A DNA stretch of 64,000 nucleotides, from contig CM114273.1 of NCBI GenBank assembly GCA_050084515.1, forward strand, positions 12,152,001-12,216,000. The letters run 5' to 3'. The first letter of the stretch is position 1. Every line of letters begins with the position of its first letter. Source of the stretch: Blasia pusilla. Lineage: Eukaryota > Marchantiophyta > Marchantiopsida > Blasiales. This document shows, in pieces, positions 1 to 13,479 of the stretch. The notes beneath the pieces were generated by a model. It made no database searches. It saw only the letters and a program-made list of their open reading frames with translations, and was not told the DNA's origin. The position numbers and the translations under genes are program-made.

Positions 1-3000
1 GTAGCAACTGCCAATGTTTCGAGGGGTACAGATGCCAATTCAGATGCACCACGGTCTGGTGGGAAAACCGTTTACCGCCATCTACGAACTGGTGACATTT
101 TACTAGTGAACCGGCAGGTAGGAGCGGCATTTGACTAGTCAATGGACTGGGAGAGTTACTGCCAAACTTGGATAAGCAGTTTGGGAGGCAATTGGTATTC
201 TAGTGAGAGCAATTAGCACAGGGTGCCCCTCCTGTGCCTAGATTTGTTTTGGAAATACAATACAGTGAATTTTTTCATGTATGCCTGTAATAGTTGAATG
301 TGTTTTGCAGCCAACTCTTCACAAGCCAGGGGTGATGGCACATAAGGCCCGGGTTCTGAAGGGTGAGAAAACCCTGCGAATGCACTATGCAAACTGCAGG
401 TAGGAAAGAAATTGAGCTCCAGTCGTTCCACTGAATGGGAGATGTTTGATTGGAAGTGATGTTACAACCATCTAGTGCATGAACTTGGGAGGGATGTGGT
501 TTAGTCCTTTTCCTTACCAACAGTACAGAACACCATCTGTTTGGATTACTGAAGATTTTTTATGGGATGGTGCTGGTCTCTTGTGCAGCACATATAACGC
601 AGATTTTGATGGTGACGAAATGAATGTGCATTTTCCACAAGATGAGCTCGGAAGGGCAGAAGGCTATGAAATTGTTAATGCAGATGAGCAATATGTGGTT
701 CCAACTAGCGGGGATCCAATTCGAGGTCTCATTCAGGTTTCTTGTGCTACGACATGTACTCTGTTGTGATTTCTCTTATTGGGTGATGTTTCTGATGTTT
801 CTCTTGGTGTCTACAAATCTTGGACAGAAGAAGTTTTATTATTGTAGATCTTAGTACTAGGTCTTAAATTTTTGACAAGGTGTGGAACTATTCTGACGCT
901 TCTTTTCTGCTGTTAATGCATTGGGGGTTTGATTGATGAAGGATCATATTATTGGTGCTGTGCTGCTCACCAAGCGAGACACGTTCTTAACGAAAGAAGA
1001 GTACCAGCAAATTGTCTATGCTGCATGCGTTTCATCTACTCCTGCAACTTTTACTAATAAAAAAGCGGCTCTAGGTCTGGTTGAACGAGATGCACTTATC
1101 ATCACGCTTGCCCCAGCTATAATGAAACCTAAACGCCTGTGGACTGGGAAGCAGGTTTTTGTCTTTTGCTTTTGTCCTCGCTCTATAGTTCACGGCCTGT
1201 TGTTCTACCATATGAGCTTCTCAACTCTCAGGATGAATTGCTGGTGGATGTCACTTCAATATAGGGTAGAGGCAGAGCAGCATTTAACTTTTTCACCTTA
1301 TTGTGGACAACACTTGTCTTTTCCTCCACCCTTTTTCTTCTTTTTGATTTTTGTTTTGTTTTTCGTTTCTCTTCCATATTTCTGTGTCTACTAAATTTGG
1401 GGGTTGCTATCACAAGGCAAATTATGGTATATTTAAGATATGGCAAGCTCCTAGTAGCATGACTCCCAGCAAAACTAAGAAGGTCTCTTGTGCCAGAAGG
1501 AGAGCTGCTTGAAGAGATGAATACGAAGACTTCTGTGAAGATTACTTCCAGAAGGTTCTTCTTTGGATTGTAATCTGAGCATTTTGTTGCAAGACTTGAA
1601 AATTTATCTGTCTGGCAGGTGATGACAACAGTTTTTAACTACATTACATATGGAAGCCCACCATTCTCGATGTCAGCTGGAGCCAAGGTTCCAAAGGATT
1701 ACTGGGGTGTGAATAGTGGTGAAAATGTTGTTCTGCTGAAAGATAATGAATTGATTTGTGGAGTGATAGATAAAGCACAATTTGGGAAGTATGGCCTTGT
1801 TCATGCCTTTCAGGAGCTTTATGGATCTGCTAGTGCTGGGAAGCTGTTGTCTGTTTTCAGCCGTCTCTTCACATTTTACTTGCAGGTAGAATACCGTCCA
1901 TTGACTCGTCCAACTGCTTTTTGTTGAAATCAGGACCAGTTCTGTTCTCTTAAGTGTGGATGTGATTGTCTTGTAAGGTCTTCCAGATTTTGAATTGATT
2001 TTCCTCTGTCATCCAACATTATTGAAACCAGAAAAGATTTGATTTGGCTCTGGGTATTGCAACAATTGGATTTCTGTCATGTACTTTGTTTCTATCTGGG
2101 TCAGTTCACATATTTATTGCAGATTTTGTTGACACATGGTTCTCTTGTGGTTCATTTGCAAGTAGTAATCACAGTACAATGAACAATTTCCTATATTCGA
2201 CCCTTTGGTGTTGGCAGGTGCATGGATTTACTTGTGGAATTGGAGACCTACTCCTGTTGAAAAAGGCAGAGAAAGAAAGGCGCCACAAGTTGCGTAAAGC
2301 TGACAAACTGGGTGATGCTGTACATTCACGTTTCATTGGTGACATGGAAGGTCAAACAGGTTGCCACTACCATTGTGTTCACTCAGAAGTTTTATGTTTG
2401 GACTGGATGAGTTTCAAGTTTACAAACTGGTTGTGCATGTTTCTGTCATATGTTGGGGGAATTGCATGTTGCATGCAGGATCTAACAAGAGCATTCCTTG
2501 CAGAAATCGATACCGAAAGAGTCAAAGGTGAAGTAGAGAAGATTTTGCGCGCAAAGGGAGAAGTTGCCAGCAATCGGCTGGACAGAATGATGTCAGGGGC
2601 TCTAAATGCCGTGACCTCTGATGTGAACAACTCACTATTTCCGAGGGGCCTGATGAAGGTTTTCCCTGGAAATTGGTTCACCTTGATGACCGTCACCGGC
2701 GCAAAGGGTGGTTTGGTGAGTTCTCAGTTGCCTTTTTACCCTAGTTTGAGCCTGGCTTATTTCGTTACGTTCTGGTGCCACACATTGACATCTCCTATGT
2801 CTGTAAATGGCCATTGTTGATCAAACTCATAGACTTGATTAGTGTAAGGTGGTACTCCTGTTGTCACTAACTCCAGGTTCCGTCCATGTATTATTGAGAG
2901 CTTGGTTGAAGTTCCTTTCAAAATATTTGCTGGGCTAAGGGAACTCTGTTTGAAACTAAAGGAAAGAATCTGAATGAGCATTCTTGTGATGCTGAGGTGA

Positions 3001-6000
3001 GTTCCGGCTATTTCAGGTGAACTTTACGCAGATTTCTTCTTTGCTTGGACAACAAGAACTGGAGGGGAAGCGTGTGCCAAGAATGATATCTGGAAAGACT
3101 CTTCCCTGCTTCTCTCCTTGGGATACAGGTGCCCGTGCCGGAGGTTTCATCGGTGACCGCTTTCTCTCAGGTCTCCGCCCACAAGAATACTACTTTCATT
3201 GCATGGCAGGACGTGATGGGTATGTCCACCATGCCCCACCAAGCATCTTCTCTCTCCAAAATTCAATTGAAATCAGTACCCGTTTTGTTTTAGGTGATGT
3301 TTGGACTGAGTTGGGCTGTGTATCACAGGTTGTCTATTTTACAAATATTCAGCTCAAGATTGAGTGTGGACCTTCTGATTGCAGGCTTGTTGACACTGCT
3401 GTCAAAACATCTAGAAGTGGTTATCTGCAAAGGTGTCTGGTGAAAAACTTGGAAGGGTTGAAAGTTCATTATGATTATACTGTTCGTGACTCAGATGGTT
3501 CCATTGTCCAATTCAAGTATGGAGAGGATGGGATTGATGTACTCAAGACAAGCTACCTGACGAAGTTTGAACTGCTGGCTGAGGTGACTCACTTCCCCTC
3601 CCACTTCTAAACCTTGTAATAAGATGCAACATTTGACAATTTGAGAGTGTGTGTGAACTAGAGTAAAAGGCAGTTCAGAATGAATATCATTTAGGTCTAC
3701 TATTTGTTATATCAAGATACATGGTCAGTTTATTAGTTGAGAACAGTGCCTTTCGTAACTCAATCTGAAGGTTTGCTAGGTTTCGGTATAACCCCCAGTA
3801 AAGCTAGTGAATGCTTTCTCATGAGATTATTAGATTTTATTCAGAATTTCGGTTTTGGACTTCATGACCTTCATTTTTGGCACATGTTTGTGTAGATGTT
3901 GAATAACTCCTTTTGGCTTTGTATAGTAAATTTTGATTTGAGTCATCAAGCCTAGATTTCCTCCTACTTTCATGGAAAATCAATTTGAAAGCTTCACCAT
4001 GAAAGCTTCTTACAATTGAAGTCTTGCTACCAGAATCAAGCTCTGGTTTCAAGGAGGCTTGGCAAAGATGAGATGCAGCTGCAAGTTCACCGATCAAAAC
4101 AGAAGGTTGGGATGGATGGTACACGGTTGGAGAATCAGTCTGAGGAGACATCTCATGGTGGTGTGTCAATTGCATTTGAGGAGAAAGTGAACGAATTTAT
4201 AGGTGGTCTATCAAAGAAAGAGCTGAGACGCCTCAATCTGAAGAGATCAAGACATAAAGAAGACTTCAAGTTCTTGATGCAGTTGAAGTTCATTACAAGT
4301 CTTGCTCCTCCTGGGGAGCCTGTGGGTGTCCTAGCTGCACAATCTGTTGGAGAGCCTTCCACACAGATGACGTAAGGCCAAAAGACAACGTCCATTACTA
4401 GTGGTATTGACTTGGTACTTTGTATGCTTTTGACGTATTTTGGCATGAGTTAAAGATAGCCTTTCTGATTTGTTGGAACTTGACTCCAATTCCAATCACT
4501 TTGTTTGTGGCAGTCTGAACACCTTCCATTTTGCTGGAAGGGGAGAGATGAATGTAACATTGGGTATCCCCCGCCTACGTGAAATCCTGATGACTGCTTC
4601 AGAAAATATATCGACGCCCATTATGACATGCCCTTTGAGACCTGACAGAACTAGGTAATAATTTGTCTGAGCAATCTGGTCAGGACCAGAATTGCAAATG
4701 TTTTGACTCTAACTAGGGAAATTACCCCCAATTCTTCAATTTTTATCCATCCCTGAACTAGTTGGTTTGTTGTTTTTGTTTTTGGTTTCTCTTCTTCTTT
4801 CCCCTGTTGTGTTCATAGAAATTGCGCCTTGTTGGCAGGGATGATGGAGAGCGCATCGCTATGCAAATGAGAAGATTACGCCTCGTGGATATTATAGAGC
4901 GAGTGGATGTGGGTGAAATACCCTTCTCAGTGCAGTCAGGAGTACCAAAAAGAGTGTACAAAATCAGACTAAAGCTTTATTCACCAGAGAGATTTCCCCC
5001 CCACTTGCAGTTAGGGCTACAGGAATGTGAAGCTATTCTACGGGATGAATTTATCCCCAAGCTAGTAAAAGAAATGGGCAAAGCTTCCAGCAGTGGGACA
5101 TTGAAGAAAGATGCCATCGGTTTTGTACCCTTTTCAAAGCTTGGCGAAGATATGGGAGAGAGTGCTGGAGGGGGTGAAGATGACAGTGACAATAGAGTGA
5201 AGAAGAATGGTGGCAAGGAGGTAGAAGAAGGAGAACAGGCAGATGATGAGGAAGAGGAGGAAGGCGAGGAGGGGGCTGATGCAGAGAAGAGAAAGGTACA
5301 AGGTACTGATGAACGAGGATATGATGATGAAGAAGATGAAGAGGAGAAGACAATTGCAAGAAATTTGCGTGAGGTGGATGATTTGACTAGAGAGGATGTG
5401 GAGGAAGATGAGGAAGTGGAAAATGGGAATGAAACTTCAACTATGCCTTCTGAAACTAGAACACCTGAGGAAATTATTACACCAAGCAAGGTAATGAAGA
5501 CAACAAAGAGCTCTAAGAAAAATTCTGGAGATGGAGCAGTAGTGAGTGTACAAGGATCAATATTTGAGATGCAGTTCACTGCATCACAGCACAGCTCCTT
5601 AATTTTGATGCCTGAGGTGCGTTCATGGAACTGGATGGTCCATCATGTTACTGACTTTGTTGCCTCCATGTTGACCTTTGTCGTCTCAGCTGTGTATCTT
5701 TCTTCAGGGTTTGTTCTTGTTTCATTTCATTTCATGCAAGTCTTTTGTGCATCTGATCTTCTGAAATCTCTGTAATGTTACTCTGTATATTCGTGTGCTG
5801 TGCGTGTTTAATTTTGTCAACTTCTCTGTACCACACTCCTGGTGGAATCCCATTGCAGTCATGAATTCCAATAGAGGAACTGCCGGTTCTAATCTCTTCT
5901 ATGCTTGTTCCTTTCATGTGATCACTCAGTGCTCAGTTTTCTAGTTATCTTCAATTCTGTACTTCTAATATCGAAGTTTGTGTATTGTACAGCCTTCTCG

Positions 6001-6653
6001 TTATCATCTGTCTGTTTAGTGAAGAGGATATGCTAGTCTCTTCTTACTGTCTGTGGTCTCTGTCTTACCCTCTGGCTGCCTTGCAGTTGGTGGAGAAGGT
6101 TGCCAAACAGGTATCAGTACGTGCAGTGAAAGGAATCGATAAATGCTCAGTGATAGAGACAAAAGACAAGAGAAATCCTGATGGGCCTCCTCTTCTTTCC
6201 CTTCAAACTGATGGAGTCAATCTAGAAGGCTTCTGGACGCTCTTGGATGACCTCGATGTGAACCAACTAACAACCAACAATATTGCCACGATACTTCGCA
6301 TCTATGGCGTGGAAGCTGCCCGCAGTACCATTATGTCTGAGGTGTTGGGAGTTTTTGGTTCATATGGTATTGGAGTCAATCCTCGTCATCTGAGTCTGAT
6401 TGCAGATTTCATGACATCTCAAGGTGGTTACAGACCATGTAATCGCCTGGGAATATATTCAAGCCCATCCCCATTTTTGAAAATGACTTACGAAACTGCA
6501 ACTACCTTTCTCATGGACGCCACAATGAAGAGGCAGAGAGACAGTCTGTCGTCTCCATCTGCACGCATCGTTATGGGTCGGGTTGTGGAATCAGGAACAG
6601 GCTCTTTTGAGCTACTCCAACAGATTGACGCTTTTATAGATAATAAAGGATAG
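1..6653 (+). CDS. NRPA1: DNA-directed RNA polymerase I largest subunit (3' part)
   Basis: This is the catalytic largest subunit of nucleolar RNA polymerase I, which transcribes the 45S rRNA precursor. The gene is cut by the left edge. Exons read from splice sites: <1-117, 311-399, 589-736, 942-1154, 1619-1885, 2218-~2359, 2479-2715, 3017-3219, 3385-3583, 4034-4371, 4514-4654, 4839-5616 and 6087-6653 (stop TAG). Visible landmarks, in order: [16 protein letters not shown]; the Mg-binding [10 protein letters not shown] in the exon at 589; the bridge-helix region [20 protein letters not shown] followed by [14 protein letters not shown]; the trigger-loop region [20 protein letters not shown]; then [20 protein letters not shown] long acidic Glu/Asp stretch near 5160-5430 is typical of Pol I and separates this from Pol II/III subunits. 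The C-terminus ends with [10 protein letters not shown], matching the family end. Phases agree at every junction except 2359/2479, where the donor choice is unresolved. Confidence 0.95.
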
Positions 6654-7298
6654 GGGTTCAAAGAAAAGGCCACATTTTTTGAACCATTCCCCAACTCACC
6701 AAAATTGCTGATGGATTCTGGTATTGTGAATAAGTCTTCTTCTGCTTTTCTGCAGCACTATGCCAACTTCACTCATGTCTCGCATCTCTTTATCTATAAA
6801 GTGCACTCTGGAGCTTGTCCAATAGGGAAGCTTGCACGTTTGCACTCTCGCAGTGAGCACAATGCACTCAGCTTTTCCATTGGAACTATGTGGCTCATCA
6901 CTGCATGACTGGAACTAATTGGCAAGTTTTCCTCTCAGTCGCCTGACATGCAGGGCTGCATTTCAGTCCTATTATCAGCAAATTGCACTTGTTTCCAGGA
7001 CCATCGCAACTCTTTCTCATGGGAATGCCCTTATACCATTCAGACTTTCTCTTTGTCTTGACAAACGGTCTGGACATTTTTGGCTTGGCATTGGTAGTAT
7101 ACCTACTCCCAGTCTGTTCATCACAACTCATAAACAGCCGCCAGGGAAATTGGAATGCTGGTCTATTTAGAACTAGTGCTCGTGTACTTGAGTATATTTG
7201 GAGCAATGGTAATACGAATGACTGTTGACCATAAGGTTGCGGTATGGAGTCAGGTAGGGTTCAAAGCTCAATCCTCCCATGCGCGTCCTTAGTATAAT
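6654..7298. other. 3' flank of NRPA1, no gene recognised
   Basis: This is the presumed 3' untranslated region and downstream flank of the polymerase gene. Short open frames here have no recognisable protein features and no codon-like pattern. I see no further gene. Confidence 0.5.
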
Positions 7299-7663
7299 GT
7301 CGAATTGTGCGTGCGTTTGGTGGCCCCTGGACAATCTTGGGTGCCATAGTTTTTTTTCTTGTCTTAAGTGATTTTGTTGATACCTCAATTCATCTAAACA
7401 AGTTAGAAAAATTTCAGGGTTGTGGTTTTGCAAGTGTCCACTTTATCTTTGAGTGGGAGCCATGGTGGTTAGCATGTATGTTGTAGTCGAATTGTGCGTG
7501 CGTTTGGTGGGCCCTGGACAATCTTGGGTGCCATAGTTTTTTTTCTTGTCTTAAGGGATTTCGTTGATACTTCAATTCATCTAAACAAGTTAGAAAAATT
7601 TCAGGGTTGTGGTTTTGGAAGTGTCCACTTTATCTTTGAGCCATGGTGGTTTGCATGTCGTAG
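7299..7663. repeat. 187-bp tandem duplication
   Basis: Two head-to-tail units start at 7299 and 7486 with the same string GTCGAATTGTGCGTGCGTTTGG. They stay nearly identical through the motif TTTCAGGGTTGTGGTTTTG to a shared CCATGGTGGTT end. The second unit lacks a few bases near GAGTGGGAGCC. The few differences point to a fairly recent duplication. No coding content is visible. Confidence 0.85.
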
Positions 7664-8164
7664 TTTTTAGGATGTTACATCGGTTTTACAAATGGTGATG
7701 AGCCACATGAAAGCATCAATCTCTAAACTCAGAACTACTCAATGAAAATGCAGTTAAATGACATGAATACTAATGGTTGGTTTGAAGTGAATGAGTGGTG
7801 AGATGAGTGGTTGACCATTCATCATGTTTGTTGACATAGAAATGCAATCATTAAGATAGATGGTCGATCGGAAGTAGTAAGTGTGGAGAGAGGACTATGA
7901 GGAGTGAGTTGACGATTCTCAAGGGAATATGGAGCTCTTATGTCTCACCACATACTTTTACTTCTTGATTCTTGGTGCCAAATTATTTGTGAGACCTTTT
8001 GTTTGTGAGCTTGACACACCAAGTTACAATGTGAGTCAACAATTACCACGTATCCCAATGGGCAAAATCCACTTGGACACACAAACCTTCGCGGCTATTC
8101 ATCCTCGGGTTAGTTAACCTGAGGTTAAGATCTTGAAGCTACATGTTCTATTTTGAATGATGAA

Positions 8165-8275
8165 TTAACTACTTCATTAATACCATATCTTCCATGGAAG
8201 GTGTGCTCACTACGGGCGTGCATGTCTCGGGTTCGAATCCCCTCAAAGTGGGGCTGTTTTGCACGAGCCCCTCTT
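8165..8275 (+). repeat. possible tRNA-derived (SINE-like) fragment
   Basis: The string TCTCGGGTTCGAATCCCCTC near 8225-8245 contains a perfect RNA polymerase III box B (GGTTCGAATCCC). No convincing box A or cloverleaf can be folded upstream, so this is not a functional tRNA gene. A decayed tRNA-derived SINE head or tRNA pseudogene is the best explanation. Confidence 0.3.
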
Positions 8276-8810
8276 CAATCATAACCCACGTCTAACCTAG
8301 TGCTTCTAACGCGAGGATGAATAGGTGCGAGGGTTTATGTCGATAAAGGTAGAATTCGTAGTTGGTGTTACATTGTTTGTAGTGTCGTGGAGAAAATCCG
8401 CACGGAGTATTCAAGAAGGTTGGATGTCACTACCTATAAATCAAGGATAACTTAATGAAAAGGAGAGCAACTTGAGTGCATAGGTTATCCCATATTTTTG
8501 GGCTCATTTCCTTTGGAGGTATTTGAGAAACATTTCATTTTTGGTAAGTTCCATATCTTTTTAAGTTGACTTTCTATTAAGATTCTGGAAAATTCTTCTT
8601 GATCTACTATGGTAGATTAGGGTTGAGAGGGGGACTTGTGTGCACATTTTATTGAGGAGAGAGTTTGGGGATGGAAGAGATGATATACCTAAGGAGAGAG
8701 TTTGGAAAGCACATTCTTTCTTGGTTAAACCCCCTTCCATCAAGTGGTAAATCTACATTCTTCCCTGTCTCGTGAGTAATCCAAATCTTTCATCATGAGA
8801 GTGGGTGTGG

Positions 8811-8813
<3 letters not shown>

Positions 8814-8848
<35 letters not shown>
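8814..8848. repeat. (GA)n microsatellite
   Basis: An uninterrupted run of about 17 GA dinucleotides lies in intergenic DNA. Confidence 0.95.
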
Positions 8849-8849
<1 letters not shown>

Positions 8850-10493
8850 AATGGAGTGCAAGATCTGATGTATGATATTATAAAGAGAGAACGAGCTCCT
8901 CGGAGATCTTTTTGATATATGATCGTATATATATGTCTAGATTCTTGTATGGATTTTATGATTGAGTGTGTTTGATTTGATGAGTGGATGAATGATGTCA
9001 TCGATGTGTGTTGTGTTTGCGCACAATATTGCTCATGCCCAATAGGGTAGCTTGAATTACAAGCCAATCATGCTATTCGCCTCTTTGATCATATCAAAGA
9101 TTGTAGTTCATTATCCATTCAAGTATGTCTTATTCTCCCCATTACCAATGCTTATATTAATCCATCTTACCATTAAATGTTCTTATCATACTTTGGTACA
9201 TTCTCTTGCTTGTGGAGGAAACGTTTTCAAAGACTTCACTATCACATGATATGTGTCCTCATGAATCCATACATTGAATATCCCATAACAATAAAGAATC
9301 TGAGTTTACAAAGATGACTCACAAAGAAAGTCCATAGGGAGCTCTGTTTTATGATGCATGTGGAGCCTCAAGGCATGTTAAAGGTGCTATTAGAAAGTAA
9401 AAGATATCATTCAACTATTTTTTTTGAAAATATTGTGTAGAAATACACAACTGATGAGCATCCATATATTTCCTTATCAATACATTCCTGATTACTTTAG
9501 TGAGGACATCGTGTTGTAAGAGCCTTTGATTACATACTTTTGTGTATGTTCATACAACCTGAATATGATGAACTTCATGGAATCTTTATTAAAATCTTCT
9601 TCAATGGGGACTATCTTACTATGATACTTCTAGCATCCATTTGTCAAGATGTCTAATTCGAAACGTAAAAAATAAAATTAACAAGCTGCTAAATATGGGC
9701 TTCATCCTTGATGGTCAACCTTCTTTTTCCCCATGCTCTTCTTCCCATCTTCTACCCTTCCTCTATGAGTATTTTCATTACTCATACATGGATGTTATTG
9801 TGTAGAGTGGTATCTCGTGAAATCTAGTATCTTCAATTCGATGTGAAAAGTCAAGATCGTAGCTAAAAGAAAACGAACATTTTAAGAAAAGTATTGACAA
9901 CATGAGACGAGGAATATTTGCAAGACATTTATGGATTTTGTATGCCAAAAAATAAGAACCTTAAGGTGCTATCATGCCCATTTCTATATGCTTTCCATTC
10001 ACCACTGAGAATTTGTGGTGCCTCATAATTTATTATTTTTTTATGCCAAGAGCTTGAAAAATACGACCAATACCAAACTAGATTTCAAATGTACACGCTG
10101 ATTTATCACAAGTTAGATTTTTAATTGGTCATGGAATAATGCCCTTTCTAAGATTATTAAATTCAAACATATAAAAATCATAATCTCTAGCTCACTTTTG
10201 TAGTTATGGTTAACGATGAATTTCCATAACCTACCTAAGCTGCGAGGTAGCTAGTTAAGACGTACAACTTTTCTATGTAACCCTTAGAAAGAGGTTTCTC
10301 TTTTCTTTTAAATGTTACAATTCTTCTTATGTTATGAAACACAAGTCCAATATACGAGAATCATTCCTTTAAGGAGTGTGTGAGGTCATATGTTAATGGA
10401 ATATGTTAATTGAGACTACATGCCCATGCATCCTCCTCTTTTCCGATGTGTGCTTGAATTAATTTTGCCTTTTGTTACAAACTAACCGGACAA

Positions 10494-10721
10494 TCTATCT
10501 ATATTATTATGCGAGAGTGCCCTCTTGATTTGCAAATACCTCTCTATTTGACATGTGGCATTTGGGCAGCAAGATATTATTTCACACGCTACGGGAAACA
10601 AGAAAAATATTTGAATTTGTGTGCACTATCATTAATCCCTTCCCTTCAAAGGTTGTACACTAACAAAAACTCTTTAAACACTTTTAAAAAAATTTCGTGC
10701 ATAGCACGGGCACTGGACTAG
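10494..10721 (+). mobile_element. non-autonomous Helitron, 228 bp
   Basis: The element starts with TCTATCTATATTATTATG, the TC-plus-AT-rich start typical of plant Helitrons. It ends with the hairpin CGTGCATAGCACG followed by GGCACTGGACTAG, i.e. the diagnostic 3' CTAG about 10 nt after a short GC hairpin. It sits exactly between a host A (10493) and T (10722), the A/T insertion rule for Helitrons. It has no terminal inverted repeats, no target duplication and no coding capacity, so it must have been moved by a helicase encoded elsewhere. Confidence 0.85.
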
Positions 10722-11785
10722 TACTACTGATGATGTTGAATTTCCGAAATTGCAACGCTTGTCCAAAAACATCGCAAATGTAGGTTTTGATCAGTAGGGT
10801 TTGCTAGAAATATAGAATAGGGAAAATTAAATTTCAAGACCATATTTATGTTATCATAAGAACCTCCCAAGACATAGCCAACTTGGCAATTCTAGATGTT
10901 TCCCATATAAAATTTCCAGATCATAGGAAATATTATATGGGAAGCATCTAGAATTAATGTTCCCCCAATAAAATTATTAGATGTGATTGTAAAAAAATCA
11001 ATGTTGTACTTCTTACCATGCGATGCCTTGAGGGTATGGAGAAGCGCTCGAGCTTTTCGGATAGACCCGATATGCTTTCATCCTTCTACACATGGGGACC
11101 GTCATGCCTCTTTGGTAGGACTTCCATTTAAAAAAATAAAAATGAATCCTTCCCTTGTTGAAAAGTTATTGGTTTCTCTTCCCTTCCTCTTCTCAATATT
11201 CAACCCAATTTTTATTCCCCTTTTGAAGATTAAACACAAAAAATATTTATGGCGTACTAATCCCAAATTCATCTCTCTTATCCCCTGCCGTATTCAAAAC
11301 TCCCCTCTTCCCTTCCCTTCCCTTTGATCTCTCCTTCTCTAACTAAAAGATTATTACCTTTCAAAAACTCAATTTCTAGTCACTAAAACTTAGAAGAAAG
11401 AAATCCCTCTCGGTTATCAATCTTTTAATTTCTAGCTCCACAAACATCTTCATGGAAAGAAGTGGACAGCACTCAACGCCTTGACACAAACCTCGGGACT
11501 AGAAGCATTCATGTTGATGCATCACCGACAGATTGGTGGAGAAAATTCAGGGTTTTACGAAGCACTTCAAATAGATCCCTCTCTGTGAGGGTGTCGGATG
11601 AATTAGAGCTGTTAGTAGATTATCCTCATTCATGTTTGTTGCTTTCGTAGCTCCGATTCCGTGGCCTGTATATCGACTGGGGACTCAAGCTATATGCGGC
11701 ACAAGGCTAACGTTGAAAGATTGACTATGTTCTGCCAATCAGGGACAGCAAGCGTCCGAGAGGTCGCCCGTCGTGCTGAAATTCG
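10722..11785. other. intergenic, AT-rich
   Basis: This is downstream flank of the GST gene. A C/T-rich segment at about 11150-11420 and short open frames are present, but no gene is recognised. Confidence 0.5.
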
Positions 11786-13245
11786 TCATGAAGGCTTGGG
11801 GAATGCCATTGCTTCATGTTTCTTCCACGAAGGGCGAGAAGAGATTGCTTGCCACCATGCTTTCACATGTGGCCTTCTGTCGTACATCTCCCCTTTTCCT
11901 CCATGGACGATGAGATAGTAAGTGAAGGGAAGATGGGATAAGTCTGCTAGGCTGAAGAAATCGCCCGCCAAGAATTTCGTTTTGGAGAGCTGGCCCTCAT
12001 ATACATCCAACACTTTCTCCAACTTCTCCAGACTTTGCCGGGCAATTTCAGGATCTCCGACTTTTCCAAGCCAGGCCGCATGCACCAGGTGGAAAACGGC
12101 AGGTGCTATTGCGGGATTATAGTTTTGAGCCTCAACCTCCAACCACTGCTCCACCATGACTCTATCTTTCTCAGATGATCCATACAACGGGGTGCCGTGG
12201 CCCTCGTGCTTGCGCGCGAGGTATCTGATTATGGCTCTAGACTCTGGAAACATTCATGGCATTTGCACGAGTGAGCTGTCCAGGAGGAATTCTGCTCAAA
12301 TAATTTCTTTCATTGAGTCGCGGACGATCCTGGTGTAATATGGCCTCATCAACAATCTCTCATCGCTTGGAGATGATTCTTGAAAGACTACACTGAAAAT
12401 CTAACAATGGTTTCATGCCCTTCAGATTGTCGTTACCAACGCTTTGTTCGCTGAAATCAGTCCTCTATGACCCTGACGAGCGAATCCTCGATGAAACCGA
12501 GCATAATTGTTTACCGCGAGAACTACATTCATAAGACAGGAATGTGGCCTACATCCATTGATCAATATAAGGGAAGTCGGGAATTCAAGTCACCTGAGAT
12601 GAATAGATTCATTGAATTTTCCTAACCAAAGCACTCGATTAGCCGTTGCGAGGGTGCGAGCTTTACGACAAGGAACTGTATGTCAAATCCATAATGCTTC
12701 AGTGGTGATTTGACGATCTGCAGATGCGCGATGGGTGTGCTTGACCTAAATCAGACTGTAGGTTCCAACCTCAGCTAATGTTCATGTGATTGGTGTCAAT
12801 ACAATAGGTGTGATATATCAAGGGTTATCCTCTTGATTGTTAAACACCTCGGATGTTGGATCGCCTCAAACTAGTCAGAGTACTCACCGAAAAGTGTTAA
12901 GTCTTTGTCCTGTAAAACGGGAATTTGCCCGAAAGGCTGAATACAACAGACAGCAGAGGCTTCATCAGGTACGGCCTTCTCTGTATAAATCCAATTCACA
13001 GGAAACGCGATAATCATAGAACAGCTTTCAGAGTCAGAATACAGCCATGAGTCGAAAGGCAATCCCACCTGCAACGCGAGAAACTCGGGCCTCTTGTGAT
13101 CTTGAGTGCGGTTGACGTCCACTATGTTCAAATCATAGGGAACGTCCTTCTCGATGAGAGCGGTGATCACTCTGCTGGTGCAAACGGATACCGGAACTCC
13201 CCATAGCTTCACTTTGTACCTGTCGTCACAGCTCGGCGTTGCCAT
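11786..13245 (-). CDS. GSTF: glutathione S-transferase, phi class
   Basis: A cytosolic enzyme conjugating glutathione to electrophiles. The coding sequence is complement of 13245-13069, 12936-12888 and 12243-11786: 684 bases, 227 residues. All introns are GT-AG and the frame closes exactly. The two-intron layout with a 49-bp middle exon is the hallmark of plant phi-class GSTs. The N-terminal thioredoxin-like domain (about residues 10-88) has the catalytic-Ser region VPVSVCTSRV (Ser about 20), the cis-Pro region PFGQIPVL, and the glutathione-binding ESRAI formed across the second splice junction (residues 76-80). The helical C-terminal domain follows, with FLAGDFFSLADLSHLP, and ends at PKPS. 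The start at 13245 gives the family's usual N-terminus. It looks intact and functional, and is flanked by transposon debris on both sides. Confidence 0.95.
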
Positions 13246-13479
13246 CGCCGCGTATTGCTACAGGAGAAACGCTGAGACAGGCCTCGTCCAACTGCGCTGA
13301 CTAGCAGACATGAATACGCTCGACTCCCCTAGCCATGAGTTCTCACCGACGAGCGATCCAGCTTTTCAGGCCGCGGGAGCTACCGGAATGAATCTCGAAA
13401 CGTTCCTTCACGTATTTGAAGAGGTGCAGACCTCTCACGATCTCGTCGATACACAAGGTGGCGCGCGTTTTTTTACATA

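Larger units (their letters stand above)
7664..10493. other. intergenic, AT-rich
   Basis: No gene is recognised in this 2.8-kb stretch. It holds a tRNA-like box-B string near 8230, a GA microsatellite at 8814-8848 and otherwise AT-rich unique-looking DNA. Open frames are short and feature-free. Confidence 0.5.

Noticed and set aside
4977-5579. Long minus-strand open frame rich in serine
   Set aside because: It is the exact antisense of the Glu/Asp-rich exon of NRPA1. GAA/GAG codons read backward give TTC/CTC and TCT/TCC, so it is a composition artefact.
8225-8245. tRNA gene suggested by a perfect box B
   Set aside because: No acceptor stem, anticodon arm or box A could be aligned, so at best a tRNA-derived repeat fragment.
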